This document shows positions 1 through 4,981 of a stretch of 10,295 bases of DNA, piece after piece (the first letter of the stretch is position 1; the number at the start of each line of letters is the position of its first letter). The DNA comes from an uncultured Veillonella sp. (lineage in GTDB: Bacteria > Bacillota > Negativicutes > Veillonellales > Veillonellaceae). The stretch is taken from NCBI GenBank assembly GCA_900552715.1, contig USAV01000069.1, forward strand, positions 1 to 10,295. The letters are read 5' to 3'. The notes beneath the pieces were generated by a model, which worked only from the letters and a program-made list of their open reading frames with translations, was not told where the DNA came from and made no database searches. Both the position numbers and the translations under genes were made by a program.

Positions 1-16
1 TAATGGTCATACCCAT
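1..16 (-). CDS. leuC: Start of probable leuC (isopropylmalate isomerase large subunit), cut by window edge
   Basis: Only the first five codons are inside the window. They read M-G-M-T-I from an ATG at 16-14. The ATG lies one base after the leuA stop (20-18), and an AGGAGG ribosome binding site inside the end of leuA is 9 nt upstream. An MGMTI start and a position directly after leuA fit the large subunit of 3-isopropylmalate dehydratase, which acts on the product of LeuA. The identity is inferred from position and these few residues only. It is probably translated from the same T-box-controlled mRNA as leuA. Confidence 0.5.
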
Positions 17-17
17 A

Positions 18-1556
18 TTATTCTTCCTCCTGTTGTTCTAGCTCCATAGCTAGGAATACTGAGTTAACTGCATTAATGTATGCGTTCACACTTGATTTAA
101 CGATATCGGTGCTGATACCACGACCATGGTACAAGCGACCGTTGTATTCTACCTTAAGGGTTGCTTCCCCAAGGGCATCTTTACCGGCTGTGATGGCACG
201 GATTTGGTAGTCTTTTAAGCTAATTGGCAAGCCAACCACACGTTCAACCGCTTTAAGGGATGCGTCTACTGGACCATCACCTACGGCAGCATCGGCTTTT
301 TCACCTTCTGGTGTCATGAGACGAACGTCAGCATAAGCATACCCTTTTTCACCTAATTTGTAGTATTGAGCCACAAGCTCGAATGCTTTTTTATGGTGCA
401 TATTATCGACTACAAGAGCTACGATGTCATCGTCGTATACTTGTTTTTTGCGGTCCGCCAATTCTTTGAATTTAGCGAATAGGTCGTTGATTTTCTCTTC
501 TGTGAAAGATTGGAAACCAAGTTTTGCCAAATGATCAGCGAAGGCATGACGGCCAGAGTGTTTGCCCAATACGAGGTCTGTTTTTTCAGCCCCTACGGAC
601 TCAGGAGTCATGATTTCGTATGTTTCAGGATTGCTCATCATACCATGTTGGTGAATACCAGACTCATGAGCAAATGCGTTGGAACCTACGATTGGTTTAT
701 TTGGAGGAACTACGACACCTGTCAAACGACTTACGAGTTTAGAAACTTTTGTAAATTGTTTTGTATCAATGTTCACTTGAAGATCGCCGAAGTAATCATG
801 GCGTGTTTTTAGAGCCATTACAACTTCTTCAATCGCTACGTTACCAGCGCGTTCGCCTAGACCATTAATTGTGCCTTCTACTTGGCGTGCACCTGCTTTA
901 ATAGCAGCTAACGTATTTGCATTAGCAAGACCTAAATCATCATGACAGTGAACGGAGATGATGGCATTTTCAATGCCTGGTGTATGTTCTTTGATGTAAC
1001 GGATTTTATCACCAAACTCATTAGGGTTCATGTAACCTACTGTATCTGGTACGTTAATAATCGTTGCACCACCAGCAATGGCAACACCAAATACTTGGCA
1101 CGCGAAATCTAAATCAGAGCGTGCTGCATCTTCACCGGAAAACTCGATTTCATCAACTTTACCTTTTGCATACGCCAATACAGATTTAACCTTATCCAAA
1201 ACCTCTTGGCGAGTCATTTTTAATTTATATTCCATATGAAGTTCGGAAATAGCAATGAACACATGTAAACGGCTGCGTTCCGCATCTTTCAACGCATCAA
1301 TCGCTTTTTGTACGTCCTTTTCATTAGCACGTGCCAACGCACAAATTGTTGCACCTTTCACTTCGCGTGCAATCGTTTGTACTGCCTCAAAATCCCCAGG
1401 GGATGCTGCTGGGAAACCAGCCTCGATTACGTCGATGCCGAGGCGTACTAGGCCTTTCGCAATTTCAATTTTTTCAGGAGTTTGTAAAGATACACCTGGT
1501 GTTTGTTCCCCATCACGAAGGGTTGTATCGAAGAAATATACGCGATTTTGATCCAT
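18..1556 (-). CDS. leuA: 2-isopropylmalate synthase
   Basis: This is the first committed enzyme of leucine biosynthesis. It condenses acetyl-CoA with 2-oxoisovalerate to give 2-isopropylmalate in the cytoplasm. I choose the ATG at 1556 (protein MDQNRVYFFDTTLRDGEQ..., 512 aa) rather than the in-frame ATG at 1592, because AAAGGTG lies at normal distance before 1556 and the family usually begins just before the DTTLRDGEQTPG motif. Residues D15 (RDG), H203 and H205 (VHCHDD) and N239 (GLGERAGN) match the divalent-metal ligands of the HMGL-like TIM barrel. The C-terminal part, roughly residues 370-512, is present at full length and corresponds to the LeuA allosteric (leucine feedback) domain. It is followed one base later by the probable leuC start and preceded by a T-box leader, so both attenuation by tRNA charging and feedback inhibition are expected. 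Confidence 0.96.
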   Translation of the reverse strand: MDQNRVYFFDTTLRDGEQTPGVSLQTPEKIEIAKGLVRLGIDVIEAGFPAASPGDFEAVQTIAREVKGATICALARANEKDVQKAIDALKDAERSRLHVFIAISELHMEYKLKMTRQEVLDKVKSVLAYAKGKVDEIEFSGEDAARSDLDFACQVFGVAIAGGATIINVPDTVGYMNPNEFGDKIRYIKEHTPGIENAIISVHCHDDLGLANANTLAAIKAGARQVEGTINGLGERAGNVAIEEVVMALKTRHDYFGDLQVNIDTKQFTKVSKLVSRLTGVVVPPNKPIVGSNAFAHESGIHQHGMMSNPETYEIMTPESVGAEKTDLVLGKHSGRHAFADHLAKLGFQSFTEEKINDLFAKFKELADRKKQVYDDDIVALVVDNMHHKKAFELVAQYYKLGEKGYAYADVRLMTPEGEKADAAVGDGPVDASLKAVERVVGLPISLKDYQIRAITAGKDALGEATLKVEYNGRLYHGRGISTDIVKSSVNAYINAVNSVFLAMELEQQEEE

Positions 1557-1595
1557 AATCTTCACCTTTTCTATACTAATAAAACATAACACTGT

Positions 1596-1601
1596 ATTAT
1601 A
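1596..1601 (-). promoter_or_regulatory. Possible -10 box of a secondary leuA promoter
   Basis: On the minus strand a perfect TATAAT lies 40 nt before the leuA ATG, downstream of the T-box terminator. No good -35 box is found at 16-18 bp. If used, it would give a leader-independent transcript. This is weak evidence. Confidence 0.25.
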
Positions 1602-1609
1602 TCTATCTA

Positions 1610-1679
1610 TTGTGAAAGTTTAGTAAAATCGCTGATGTTCATATATTAATCTATCAGTGCTTTTACTAGACTTTTACAA
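1610..1679. repeat. 27-bp imperfect inverted repeat between T-box terminator and leuA
   Basis: The left arm (1610-1636) and right arm (1653-1679) are complementary at 23 of 27 positions. The loop is 16 nt. The core of each arm contains TAGTAAAA and CTGAT blocks. On the minus-strand RNA this forms a long hairpin starting directly after the U-run of the T-box terminator. It has no U-run of its own on the leuA side. It could be an operator, an mRNA processing or stability element, or a remnant of a small mobile repeat. The sequence does not decide between these. Confidence 0.7.
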
Positions 1680-1680
1680 T

Positions 1681-1721
1681 AAAAAAAGCCCCTCAGAACA
1701 ACTGTCGTTGCTCAAAGGGGC
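1681..1721 (-). terminator. T-box intrinsic terminator of the leuA leader
   Basis: On the minus strand GCCCC...GGGGC closes a hairpin whose inner part pairs GAGCAAC with GTTGTTC, followed by seven T. It lies directly after the conserved T-box sequence, with which it should be mutually exclusive. Uncharged tRNA would favour the antiterminator. Confidence 0.9.
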
Positions 1722-1925
1722 GTTATATACATAACACGGTACCACCCTAATTGGGACTCGTTTCGGGTATAACGGAACCACCGTCGATGACTACTGCTGA
1801 ATTCACCACCAAAGCTCACGGGAGAGTGTCAGCGTACAACCTCTATTGCCTCGCACCAACCGGCAACTCTCTGAAAGCAGGATCTGTAAACCTTTATACC
1901 CATTCATAGCTCGTATTTAAGATAT
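1681..1925 (-). promoter_or_regulatory. T-box leader (tRNA-sensing riboswitch) controlling leuA
   Basis: The minus strand carries the near-universal T-box AGGGTGGTACCGTG (1735-1748) just before an intrinsic terminator. Upstream is a Stem I-like region with AGAGAG and GGTTGGTGCGAG (about 1848-1873). The TGGT in the antiterminator bulge is complementary to a tRNA 3' end ACCA, as expected for tRNA-Leu with discriminator A. Overlapping CTC triplets (1822-1826), next to a CCC that could pair with GGG near 1900, are the best candidates for a leucine specifier. I could not fold Stem I fully, so the specifier is tentative. Uncharged tRNA-Leu would stabilise the antiterminator and allow read-through into leuA. 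Confidence 0.93.
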
Positions 1926-1931
1926 AAAGGT

Positions 1932-1961
1932 ATTGTACTGTATTCTATAGAGTTATGTCAA
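1932..1961 (-). promoter_or_regulatory. Promoter of the T-box/leuA transcript
   Basis: On the minus strand, a perfect -35 TTGACA (1961-1956) is followed after 18 bp by TACAAT (1937-1932). Transcription would start near 1925, just before the T-box Stem I region. Confidence 0.75.
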
Positions 1962-1998
1962 TTAAAATAAAATGAATATATTTAATAAGACATTCTCG

Positions 1999-2406
1999 TT
2001 AGTATCTGCCCCACTCTAACTCATCAAAACTATTCAAGATTAATTTTTCCATTTTTACAACTTGATTAGTTAACTCTATTCGATTATTAATAAATGAAAT
2101 ATCTGTATACCATTCCTTAAGATTAGTATATACTTCATTCTCTAAATCAATAATTATAGTCTCGATAGGATCCCAAGTTTTGCATCTTACAGACTCAACC
2201 ATAACCATGCTACTACCTATGAAAGTAACATCCCTACCATAAATCCAAAATGGCAATACCTTATCTTTTATAGAAATAGAATATATAGCATCGCCATGAG
2301 GCGGTTCCGTTTCATATTGTGCTTTTATTTTGTACTTTTCCATTATCTTGTTGCTAGCATTTTCTATATATGGCAACTTTGAAACTTTGTACTTTTCTGC
2401 ATTCAT
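1999..2406 (-). CDS. Hypothetical 135-aa orphan protein
   Basis: I do not recognise this protein. I choose the ATG at 2406 (MNAEKYKVSKLPYIEN...) because GGAG lies 6 nt upstream. The in-frame GTG at 2436 has no ribosome binding site. There is no signal peptide and no membrane segment, so it is probably cytoplasmic and soluble. The middle is rich in short beta-like stretches (AIYSISI, LPFWIYGRDVTFIG, TIIIDLE) and the C-terminus looks helical and ends DELEWGRY. It is visibly more AT-rich than leuA. It stands alone, between the leuA leader and a toxin-antitoxin-like locus, and I see no clear terminator after it. Size and isolation would fit an immunity-type or accessory protein, but that is only a guess. 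Confidence 0.6.
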   Translation of the reverse strand: MNAEKYKVSKLPYIENASNKIMEKYKIKAQYETEPPHGDAIYSISIKDKVLPFWIYGRDVTFIGSSMVMVESVRCKTWDPIETIIIDLENEVYTNLKEWYTDISFINNRIELTNQVVKMEKLILNSFDELEWGRY

Positions 2407-2478
2407 ATAAGCTCCATTATTTTTAATATCAAACACATTAAAGAGGACCGTATATCGCTATTTGTGTAAAGAGTATTT

Positions 2479-2487
2479 TGCTATACT
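2479..2487 (+). promoter_or_regulatory. Extended -10 promoter of the toxin-like mRNA
   Basis: TGCTATACT is an extended -10 box with one mismatch in the hexamer. A clear -35 box is absent; TTTGTG at 2461-2466 is too close. Transcription would start near 2494, exactly where the leader hairpin sequence GTTACC begins. Confidence 0.55.
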
Positions 2488-2493
2488 ATAGGT

Positions 2494-2532
2494 GTTACCA
2501 ATTCCTTTCCAAATCAGGTAACGGAAAGGAGG
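2494..2532 (+). promoter_or_regulatory. Leader that can mask the Shine-Dalgarno sequence of the toxin-like ORF
   Basis: GTTACC (2494-2499) can pair with GGTAAC (2517-2522), and CCTTTCC (2504-2510) can pair with GGAAAGG (2523-2529). The second pairing covers the start of the Shine-Dalgarno sequence GGAAAGGAGG. The two helices interleave, so they could form an H-type pseudoknot or alternate with each other. Type I toxin mRNAs commonly hide their ribosome binding site this way. Confidence 0.6.
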
Positions 2533-2549
2533 TGCATTTAAATCAACAC
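2532..2549 (+). repeat. Direct repeat copy a, over the toxin translation start
   Basis: GTGCATTTAAATCAACAC here and GTGCATTTAATCAACAC at 2715-2731 are identical except for one A. Because the second copy is transcribed in the opposite direction at the 5' end of the antisense RNA, the two RNAs can pair here with a single bulge. A following GCTCT (2550-2554) can add five more pairs to AGAGC of the antisense RNA. Confidence 0.9.
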
Positions 2550-2643
2550 GCTCTCAACGATTCTTGTAGCTATCATGGTAAATATAATAAGTTATTATAT
2601 TTGCAAATGGTTAGATTGGCTGCTATCGATCATTGGTAACTAA
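2542..2643 (+). CDS. Putative type I toxin-like membrane peptide (33 codons, ATC first codon)
   Basis: After an in-frame TAA this frame reads I-N-T-L-S-T-I-L-V-A-I-M and continues through IISYYICKWLDWLLSIIGN to a TAA. It is a short hydrophobic helix with a KWLDW turn near the end, in the size and style of Fst-type toxins (Fst of pAD1 is 33 aa and also carries a WL after its membrane helix). A strong Shine-Dalgarno (AAGGAGG) ends 9 nt before the first codon, but that codon is ATC where ATG would be expected. The only ATG in frame (2575) lacks a ribosome binding site and would give 22 aa. A GTG ORF in another frame (2532-2639) overlaps the Shine-Dalgarno and encodes no membrane helix. So this is either a toxin with a rare start codon or a silenced one. 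The locus architecture supports the call more than the peptide alone does. Confidence 0.55.
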   Translation: MNTLSTILVAIMVNIISYYICKWLDWLLSIIGN

Positions 2644-2672
2644 CCTTGGCTTGTCACCACTATCTGACAAAA

Positions 2673-2709
2673 AAGCCCTTGCTAGGACCGCCATCCTTTG
2701 CAAGGGCTT
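2673..2709. terminator. Bidirectional terminator shared by toxin mRNA and antisense RNA
   Basis: AAGCCCTTGC (2673-2682) and GCAAGGGCTT (2700-2709) form a perfect 10-bp stem. An inner AGGA/TCCT pairing leaves the loop CCGCCA. On the plus strand the stem is followed by CTTT; on the minus strand by a run of T (2674-2669). Both RNAs would end here and be fully complementary over this hairpin, as in par_pAD1. Confidence 0.9.
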
Positions 2710-2714
2710 CTTTA

Positions 2715-2731
2715 GTGCATTTAATCAACAC
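2715..2731 (+). repeat. Direct repeat copy b, in the 5' part of the antisense RNA
   Basis: GTGCATTTAATCAACAC, the partner of the repeat at 2532-2549 with one A fewer. It is followed after TTT by GCTCT, which is also found directly after copy a. Confidence 0.9.
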
Positions 2732-2745
2732 TTTGCTCTATTGGT

Positions 2746-2775
2746 ATTTTACCATAAAAAGTAAAATATTGTCAC
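2746..2775 (-). promoter_or_regulatory. Promoter of the antisense RNA
   Basis: On the minus strand, GTGACA (2775-2770, one mismatch to TTGACA) is followed after 18 bp by TAAAAT (2751-2746), preceded by TGG, which makes an extended -10. This is stronger than the toxin-side promoter, as expected when the antisense RNA must be in excess. Confidence 0.7.
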
Positions 2776-2805
2776 TATGAGTAACTTTATTTTCATATAT
2801 AATAT

Positions 2806-2840
2806 AAAACCCCCTCGGAGTTGCAGCTCCGGGGGATTTT
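2806..2840. terminator. Terminator after the exported-protein gene at 2901
   Basis: CCCC-T-CGGAG and CTCCG-GGGG form a GC-rich hairpin with loop TTGCAG and one bulged T, flanked by AAAA and TTTT. On the minus strand it is followed by TTTTATATT, so it can end transcription of the gene ending at 2901. It also insulates the antisense RNA promoter from that gene. Confidence 0.85.
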
Positions 2841-2900
2841 GTAGTTAATTGCACAACTATCAATTGGCTATCTAGAATATACTACACTCAAAATGTTTTT

Positions 2901-3530
2901 TCAATAATCTACGCTCTTAATCATTTCTCTAGCCCGTTCAATAGAAACTGGCTCATTAAATAAGAACACATGGTTCTGCCCCTCATACTCCCAAGATGCT
3001 AAGTAAACAGAGTCATCTACCATTCGATAGGTTACCATCATGCCATTTACAACCTCTGTTTTCTGAGGCACGTAATCCTTATAGTCACCTGCGATATTAC
3101 CAGATAAAGTAGATACGCGATATTTAATATACTTTGGCATATCATCTACACGGTCAAAGTATTTTCCTTTTAAAAGCTCATGATAGGCATACACGACTTG
3201 TAGTACATCATGATCTACAACAGCCACATGTATAGCATGTAACCCCGATACTCCACTTGGTAACTGCGGATTAAAGTTCAAATGTTGCTTAGCCTCATAT
3301 ACAGTATCAAACACCTCTAGCGATTGACCTTTACGAGTGCTTCTATAATCGCTATCAGTCATACTACAACTACCCAGTCCATCAGGACAAGGAAACTCAT
3401 TTCGATCACCATAAGGCTGGTCATAAATTGAATTACCATTGAGGCGGAACCGCATCAAATCATCTGCGGAGGCAACATTTATAGAGCCAATGAAAGCTAA
3501 CGCAACCAGTGCACATACAACCTTTTTCAT
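2901..3530 (-). CDS. Small exported protein of unknown function (209 aa)
   Basis: I choose the ATG at 3530 (MKKVVCALVALAFIGS...) because a signal peptide begins there and AGGGG lies upstream. The longer in-frame start at 3551 would put seven extra residues before the lysines. The signal peptide probably ends at VASA|DD, with no lipobox cysteine, so the protein is predicted periplasmic or secreted. Two close cysteines (CPDGLGSC) could form a disulfide. The C-terminal half (SGNIAGDYKDY, TEVVNG, VYLASW, GQNH) is clearly shared with the partial gene at 10062-10295, so this is a paralogous family in the genome. No enzyme motif is recognised. A TGATATAAT extended -10 at 3570-3578 gives it its own promoter, and it may also be read from the gene at 3607-4164. 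Confidence 0.85.
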   Translation of the reverse strand: MKKVVCALVALAFIGSINVASADDLMRFRLNGNSIYDQPYGDRNEFPCPDGLGSCSMTDSDYRSTRKGQSLEVFDTVYEAKQHLNFNPQLPSGVSGLHAIHVAVVDHDVLQVVYAYHELLKGKYFDRVDDMPKYIKYRVSTLSGNIAGDYKDYVPQKTEVVNGMMVTYRMVDDSVYLASWEYEGQNHVFLFNEPVSIERAREMIKSVDY

Positions 3531-3569
3531 GATACATTCCCCTATAAACAAACAACATGTATTAAGTAA

Positions 3570-3578
3570 ATTATATCA
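3570..3578 (-). promoter_or_regulatory. Extended -10 promoter before the exported-protein gene
   Basis: On the minus strand TGATATAAT combines a perfect TATAAT with an upstream TG. No good -35 box is seen. The predicted start near 3563 leaves a 33-nt leader before the ATG at 3530. Confidence 0.5.
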
Positions 3579-3606
3579 CTAAAAGGAGACCATATAGTTA
3601 ATACCA

Positions 3607-4164
3607 TTAGCTAGTAAATACAGTAATCGATTTAACTTTTTTTCCATCATGATAGAAATATATTCCCTCAATCCAGTCTGATCCAGCTTTTTGGTATCCA
3701 TAAAAATAATAGTCATTCATAATAAAATCTGGTTGCCCATATGTAGTCACCACTTGTTTTAATGTATCACCAACAGCAATTCCTCTTGCTGTAGTAGCAT
3801 CACGATTAGAAATAGAAATACTAGCAACATGAGCATCATTATATCTCATATCTTGAGAGAATTTTATTCCCCCATATTGCAAATATTGTGTTGTTTCATA
3901 CTGTGGGCTACCAAGACTTACCTTTACATCATCAAATGTGGCTCCAATAGGTACACCTGCCACTTTAAGTTCTGATTTATCCATTAAATGGCCTACATCA
4001 TATAACTTTCGATTCACAGATGGTGGTGCAGTTGTACTCTCTGTATCAAGAGAATTTTCAATTTTCTTCCATGTTTTAGAAAGCCAGCTTGCTTCTACTT
4101 GTACTGGAGCAGTTACCCCCGCAATAAACATACCTAACATTACTGAACAGATTACTTTTTTCAT
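3607..4164 (-). CDS. Small exported protein with two BamE-like repeats (185 aa)
   Basis: The ATG at 4164 is preceded by GGAGGAGAG at a good distance. Residues 1 to about 25 form a signal peptide (MKKVICSVMLGMFIAG..., likely cleaved near VEA|SW) without a lipobox. After a Ser/Thr/Pro-rich linker, two similar units follow: VAGVPIGATFDDVKVSLGSP and RGIAVGDTLKQVVTTYGQP. The pattern G-x-x-x-G-x-T-x-x-x-V-x-x-x-x-G-x-P is typical of small BamE/SmpA-like alpha-beta modules, which often bind envelope partners. The family link is pattern-based and the partner is unknown. The next gene (2901-3530) lies 76 nt downstream on the same strand and is also exported, so they may work in the same compartment. 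Confidence 0.85.
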   Translation of the reverse strand: MKKVICSVMLGMFIAGVTAPVQVEASWLSKTWKKIENSLDTESTTAPPSVNRKLYDVGHLMDKSELKVAGVPIGATFDDVKVSLGSPQYETTQYLQYGGIKFSQDMRYNDAHVASISISNRDATTARGIAVGDTLKQVVTTYGQPDFIMNDYYFYGYQKAGSDWIEGIYFYHDGKKVKSITVFTS

Positions 4165-4380
4165 TCAACTCTCCTCCAAATCCCTAATCCAGCTTTACTC
4201 TTACTATGAGACTAATACAACAAACTAAAAGAGTAGAAAAGCTTATCAAATAAACAACACAACATCAATAATTTACAATATCATAACATACACTCATAAA
4301 TAGTCTTTATAATTTTAATACTATATATAAAAAATTCTTCATATTAAGTCATTAAATACAAAAAAATTTTCTCAGTAATC

Positions 4381-4420
4381 ATCACAAATCTATCACATTT
4401 GATAGTATCTATCACAAATC
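4381..4420. promoter_or_regulatory. Candidate operator: alternating CTATCA/TGATAG array inside direct repeats
   Basis: Three half-sites in alternating orientation (CTATCA 4390-4395, TGATAG 4400-4405, CTATCA 4409-4414) make two overlapping palindromes with spacers of 4 and 3 bp. They are flanked by ATCACAAATC at 4381-4390 and again at 4411-4420, exactly 30 bp apart. The block lies about 45-80 bp upstream of the predicted transcription start of the plus-strand gene, a position more typical of an activator than a repressor. I cannot name the regulator. Confidence 0.5.
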
Positions 4421-4446
4421 ATTCTACTATTCAAAATTATGGTAGG

Positions 4447-4455
4447 TGCTATAAT
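4447..4455 (+). promoter_or_regulatory. Extended -10 promoter of the CxCxxC protein gene
   Basis: TGCTATAAT is a perfect extended -10. The -35 region is poor. Start near 4462, giving an 80-nt leader. Confidence 0.65.
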
Positions 4456-4541
4456 GAACTCAACAAAAGGAACAGATGCTCATATGATGCTAAATGCACT
4501 ATTCCAAAACTATAGTTAGTAGTTATAAAAAGGAGACTATC

Positions 4542-4889
4542 ATGACACATACACAATTAACACAACTTGTACGAGCTTTATTAGATGCTCCAACAAGCAA
4601 TGAAACCGTAAAGGAATTCGCTCAATCTTGGATCGATGCAGAAGACACCCCTAAACAGGCTGAACTCACAAAACAACTCGTATCTGTAGCGGAACAAAAC
4701 ATCGCTCTTATCGATGAAACAATTGGCTTTGCTGGCTCTGAACTCGCTACACAAATCCTTGGTGCAGAAGGCGCAGCTAACCTATTACAACACGCTAAAT
4801 CTATCAAAGCACAAGGTGCAGAATTCTGTGACTGCCCTGGCTGCGTGGCGGCTAAAAATATTATCGATTTGAAAGCGGAAATCGAATAA
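4542..4889 (+). CDS. Small cytoplasmic protein with C-terminal CxCxxC motif (115 aa)
   Basis: The ATG at 4542 follows AAAAAGGAGACTATC, a strong ribosome binding site, so it is preferred over the ATG at 4494. The protein is acidic and helical throughout, with no signal peptide or membrane segment. Near the end, EFCDCPGCVAAKNII carries a CxCxxC cysteine cluster that could hold a metal, a thiolate or an Fe-S precursor. From memory, similar short proteins with a CDCPxC tail in anaerobic Firmicutes have sometimes been labelled Hsp90, but none of the GHKL ATPase motifs of Hsp90 is present, so I do not use that name. It is a single-gene unit with its own promoter and terminator. Function unknown. 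Confidence 0.88.
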   Translation: MTHTQLTQLVRALLDAPTSNETVKEFAQSWIDAEDTPKQAELTKQLVSVAEQNIALIDETIGFAGSELATQILGAEGAANLLQHAKSIKAQGAEFCDCPGCVAAKNIIDLKAEIE

Positions 4890-4907
4890 TTCCATATAAT
4901 ATCTATT

Positions 4908-4944
4908 AAGTGGCTACCAACACATTGTTGATAGCCACTTTTTT
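4908..4944 (+). terminator. Terminator of the CxCxxC protein gene
   Basis: AAGTGGCTA and TAGCCACTT form a 9-bp stem, extended inside by CAAC/GTTG, followed by TTTT. It lies 18 bp after the stop. Confidence 0.88.
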
Positions 4945-4950
4945 GTAAGC

Positions 4951-4978
4951 AAAAAGCCCCTATTAAAACAGGGGCTTT
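4951..4978. terminator. Terminator of the ABC transporter operon
   Basis: AAAGCCCCT and AGGGGCTTT form a perfect 9-bp stem around the loop ATTAAAAC. On the minus strand TT and more T follow the stem, 3 bp after the last ATPase gene. It is symmetrical and may back up the converging plus-strand terminator. Confidence 0.88.
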
Positions 4979-4981
4979 CGT

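Larger units (their letters stand above)
2669..2739 (-). ncRNA. Putative antisense antitoxin RNA, about 70 nt
   Basis: A minus-strand promoter predicts a start near 2739, and the bidirectional terminator ends the RNA near 2669. This gives about 71 nt with no ORF of note. Near its 5' end it carries the complement of the direct repeat over the toxin start (GTGTTGATTAAATGCAC), and its 3' half is the shared terminator hairpin. Pairing at both sites would block ribosome access to the toxin mRNA. Size and layout match RNA II of par_pAD1 (about 65 nt). Existence of the RNA is inferred from promoter, terminator and repeats. Confidence 0.6.
4165..4541. other. 377-bp AT-rich divergent intergenic region
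   Basis: It separates two divergently transcribed genes. I see no ORF or RNA gene in it. It holds the promoter and an array of TGATAG-type repeats for the plus-strand gene, listed separately. The minus-strand promoter for the gene at 3607-4164 must also lie here but has no convincing boxes. Confidence 0.7.

Noticed and set aside
1557..1592. Longer leuA start at 1592
   Set aside because: The added 12 residues do not look like the family and there is no ribosome binding site before 1592, while 1556 has a good one.
2407..2436. GTG start at 2436 for the orphan gene
   Set aside because: No ribosome binding site upstream; the ATG at 2406 has GGAG at 6 nt.
2532..2639. GTG-started 35-codon ORF overlapping the toxin-like frame
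   Set aside because: The GTG is part of the Shine-Dalgarno region itself, so it has no ribosome binding site. The peptide is polar and mixed, without a membrane helix, unlike the frame that matches the locus type.
4381..4420. CRISPR-like repeat-spacer pattern
   Set aside because: Only two copies of a 10-bp repeat with internal palindromes, directly before a promoter, and no cas genes. An operator fits better.
4622..4807. Open frame on the minus strand within the CxCxxC protein gene
   Set aside because: It is a shadow of the plus-strand gene, which has promoter, ribosome binding site and terminator. The minus frame has none of these.
4542..4889. Naming the CxCxxC protein Hsp90
   Set aside because: At 115 aa it has no GHKL ATPase motifs and no room for Hsp90 domains.
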